This document shows, one piece after another, positions 13,952 through 15,492 of a stretch of DNA of 15,492 nucleotides. Every line of letters starts with the position of its first letter. Position 1 is the stretch's first letter. The position numbers were made by a program, and so were the translations under genes. The DNA is taken from assembly GCA_000433735.1 (NCBI GenBank), contig HF998327.1, positions 1 through 15,492 of the forward strand, read 5' to 3'. Below the pieces are notes generated by a model, which worked only from the letters and a program-made list of their open reading frames with translations, had not been told where the DNA came from and did no database searches. The DNA comes from Clostridium sp. CAG:167. GTDB taxonomy: Bacteria > Bacillota > Clostridia > Lachnospirales > Lachnospiraceae.

Positions 13952-15034
13952 TTATGCATTTTCTTCTTCAAACTTCTTCATAAACTCAACCAGTTTTTCT
14001 ACGCCAGCTTTTGGCATAGCATTGTAGATGCTGGCACGCATACCACCAACGGTACGATGTCCTTTCAGGTTCTCAAGTCCTGCTGCTTTTGCCTCTGCAA
14101 CAAATTTAGCATCCAGATCCTTGTCTCCTGTAACAAATGGTACATTCATAAGAGAACGATCTTCTTTGCGGACAGTACCTTTGAACAATTTAGAAGAGTC
14201 AAGGAAATCATACAAAATCTTTGCTTTTTCAATATTTCGCTTCTGGATTTCTTCCAAGCCACCCATCTTCTTGAGCCATTTAAATACTTTGCCACAAATA
14301 TAAATACCATAAGCCGGTGGTGTGTTATACAGTGAATTTGCATCTGCATGAATCTTGTACTGAAGCATAGTTGGTACTTTTTCATCTACTGACTCCGGAA
14401 TCAGATCTTCACGAATGATCACGATAACAACACCTGCTGGTCCAATATTCTTCTGAACACCACCGTAGATCACGCCATATTTGCTTACGTCTACTGGTTC
14501 AGACAAGAAACAGGAGGATACATCTGCTACCAATGTTTTACCTTTAGTATTTGGCAGTGTTTTGTATTTTGTACCATAAATTGTGTTATTTTCACAAATG
14601 TATACATAATCAGCATCCTCATCAATCGGCAAATCCGAGCAATCCGGAATGTATGAAAATGTTTTATCTTCAGATGAAGCAATTTTTACGGCTTTTCCGT
14701 ATTTACATGCCTCATTGTACGCCTTCTTTGCCCACTGACCTGTTACGATGTAGTCTGCAACCCCATTCTTCATAAGGTTCATAGGGATCATTGCAAACTG
14801 TTGGGAAGCACCGCCCTGTAAAAACAAGACTTTATAATTGTCAGGAATATTCATGAGATCACGAAGATCCTTCTCCGCTTCCTTAATGATGGTGTCGTAT
14901 GCTTTGGAACGATGGCTCATCTCCATAACAGACATGCCTGTTCCTCTGTAATCCAACATCTCATCTGCTGCTTCCTTCAATACCTCTTCCGGCAATACAG
15001 CCGGACCTGCTGAAAAGTTATACACTCTAGCCAT
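13952..15034 (-). CDS. serC: phosphoserine aminotransferase
   Basis: This is a 360-residue class-V aminotransferase. It opens with VYNFSAGPAVLPEEVL (4-19), has MSVMEMSHRSKAY (34-46), the cofactor loop LQGGASQQFAMIP (72-84), the PLP-binding Lys195 in YGGVQKNIGPAG (190-201), and the C-terminal GHRTVGGMRASIYNAMP (325-341) that holds the substrate phosphate. It transaminates 3-phosphohydroxypyruvate, the SerA product, to phosphoserine; no serB-type phosphatase is in view. The length equals the usual 360. The ATG at 15034 has a strong SD (AAGGAGG). It lies 34 bp after ilvB and 15 bp before serA on the same strand, so the three are probably co-transcribed. Confidence 0.98.
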   Translation of the reverse strand: MARVYNFSAGPAVLPEEVLKEAADEMLDYRGTGMSVMEMSHRSKAYDTIIKEAEKDLRDLMNIPDNYKVLFLQGGASQQFAMIPMNLMKNGVADYIVTGQWAKKAYNEACKYGKAVKIASSEDKTFSYIPDCSDLPIDEDADYVYICENNTIYGTKYKTLPNTKGKTLVADVSSCFLSEPVDVSKYGVIYGGVQKNIGPAGVVIVIIREDLIPESVDEKVPTMLQYKIHADANSLYNTPPAYGIYICGKVFKWLKKMGGLEEIQKRNIEKAKILYDFLDSSKLFKGTVRKEDRSLMNVPFVTGDKDLDAKFVAEAKAAGLENLKGHRTVGGMRASIYNAMPKAGVEKLVEFMKKFEEENA

Positions 15035-15068
15035 TTTTCTATATCCTCCTTAAAATTACTAACATAAA

Positions 15069-15492
15069 TTAATTTTTAACACGGTTTTCCTGGTCTTTTT
15101 CATCAAAAGCTTCTTCAATCGGTGCTCCTGGTGCAACCATTGGGAATACCTTGTCATCATGATCGATAACCACTTCGATCAGAACTGGTCCATCTTCCTT
15201 TACTGCTGTTAAAATAGCATCATCCACTTCCTCTTTGTTTGTTACACGAATTGCCTTAGCCCCCAGTGCTTCTGCTACTTTACAGTAATCCACCTTGTCT
15301 TCCAGAATCGTGTTTGAATAACGCTTTCCATAAAATAAAGTCTGCCACTGGCGAACCATACCCAGTGCATTATTATTAAACACAACTTCAATAACAGGAA
15401 TATTATAACGGCTTGCTGTAGCCAGTTCATTCATATTCATACGGAAACAACCGTCTCCCGCAATATTAAATACAGTAGATCCCGGCATTCCT
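15069..15492 (-). CDS. ilvB: acetolactate synthase large subunit, C-terminal part (cut by window edge)
   Basis: About 140 C-terminal residues are visible; the gene continues past base 15492. The thiamine-diphosphate motif is intact: GDGCFRMNMNELATA, ending in the NN of VVFNNNALGMVRQWQ. Further on, LFYGKRYSNT, VLIEVVIDHDDKVFPMVAPG and a C terminus ending in PIEEAF plus a charged tail are typical of the catalytic subunit of acetohydroxyacid synthase. This enzyme condenses two pyruvates, or pyruvate with 2-ketobutyrate, in branched-chain amino acid synthesis. The VAPGAPI ending favours the biosynthetic type over the catabolic AlsS type. It is followed 34 bp later by serC rather than the regulatory subunit ilvN, so the small subunit must be upstream or elsewhere. 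Confidence 0.94.
   Translation of the reverse strand, partial: GMPGSTVFNIAGDGCFRMNMNELATASRYNIPVIEVVFNNNALGMVRQWQTLFYGKRYSNTILEDKVDYCKVAEALGAKAIRVTNKEEVDDAILTAVKEDGPVLIEVVIDHDDKVFPMVAPGAPIEEAFDEKDQENRVKN

Noticed and set aside
1..15492. Defence island, biosynthetic cluster, mobile element or CRISPR array
   Set aside because: Every gene belongs to a known housekeeping or sporulation family; no transposase, integrase, repeat array or unknown gene of useful length is present.

Overview
The window reads as chromosomal housekeeping DNA from an endospore-forming, low-to-moderate GC Firmicute, most likely a clostridium of the Lachnospiraceae. The evidence is the sporulation block (spoIIGA, sigE, sigG and a Cys-rich YlmC/YmxH protein next to nrdR), purine-rich Shine-Dalgarno (SD) sites, several TTG starts, and protein sequences of clostridial type. 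I see no mobile element, phage gene, CRISPR array, rRNA or tRNA. Genes are packed tightly: the longest gap is about 174 bp (3907-4080), so no stretch over 300 bases lacks a gene. Eighteen coding regions are supported, two of them cut by the window edges. Only sigG and the cyclophilin gene lie on the plus strand.

Reading right to left along the main (minus) strand: the C-terminal end of acetolactate synthase (ilvB), then serC and serA for serine synthesis, closed by a good terminator at about 12718-12746. Next come folC and an overlapping ybaK-type deacylase gene. A clear promoter at 10882-10911 then starts a compact folate run, folE-folP-folBK, whose last gene overlaps pheA (chorismate mutase/prephenate dehydratase) by ATGA. 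A secreted or membrane-anchored HtrA protease follows, with tandem repeats in place of a -35 element, then miaB (tRNA modification). miaB converges on a cyclophilin gene across a bidirectional terminator (4625-4668).

The left third is the sporulation block. spoIIGA (SigE-processing protease) and sigE form a translationally coupled pair behind a promoter that looks like the B. subtilis spoIIG promoter: a 21-bp spacer and Spo0A-box-like sites. sigG normally follows sigE in the same direction. Here it is inverted and converges on sigE with two bases between the stop codons, and it has its own SigF-like promoter. Beyond it are ylmC/ymxH, nrdR and the start of yifB/comM.

I do not see a new multi-gene system. 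The observations most worth a second look are the inverted sigG, the sporulation promoters, the cysteine-rich YlmC/YmxH protein, a SerA lacking the usual catalytic Glu, the repeat array before htrA, and the coupling of pheA to folate genes. All family assignments come from reading the sequence and from memory of the families; no database search was run.
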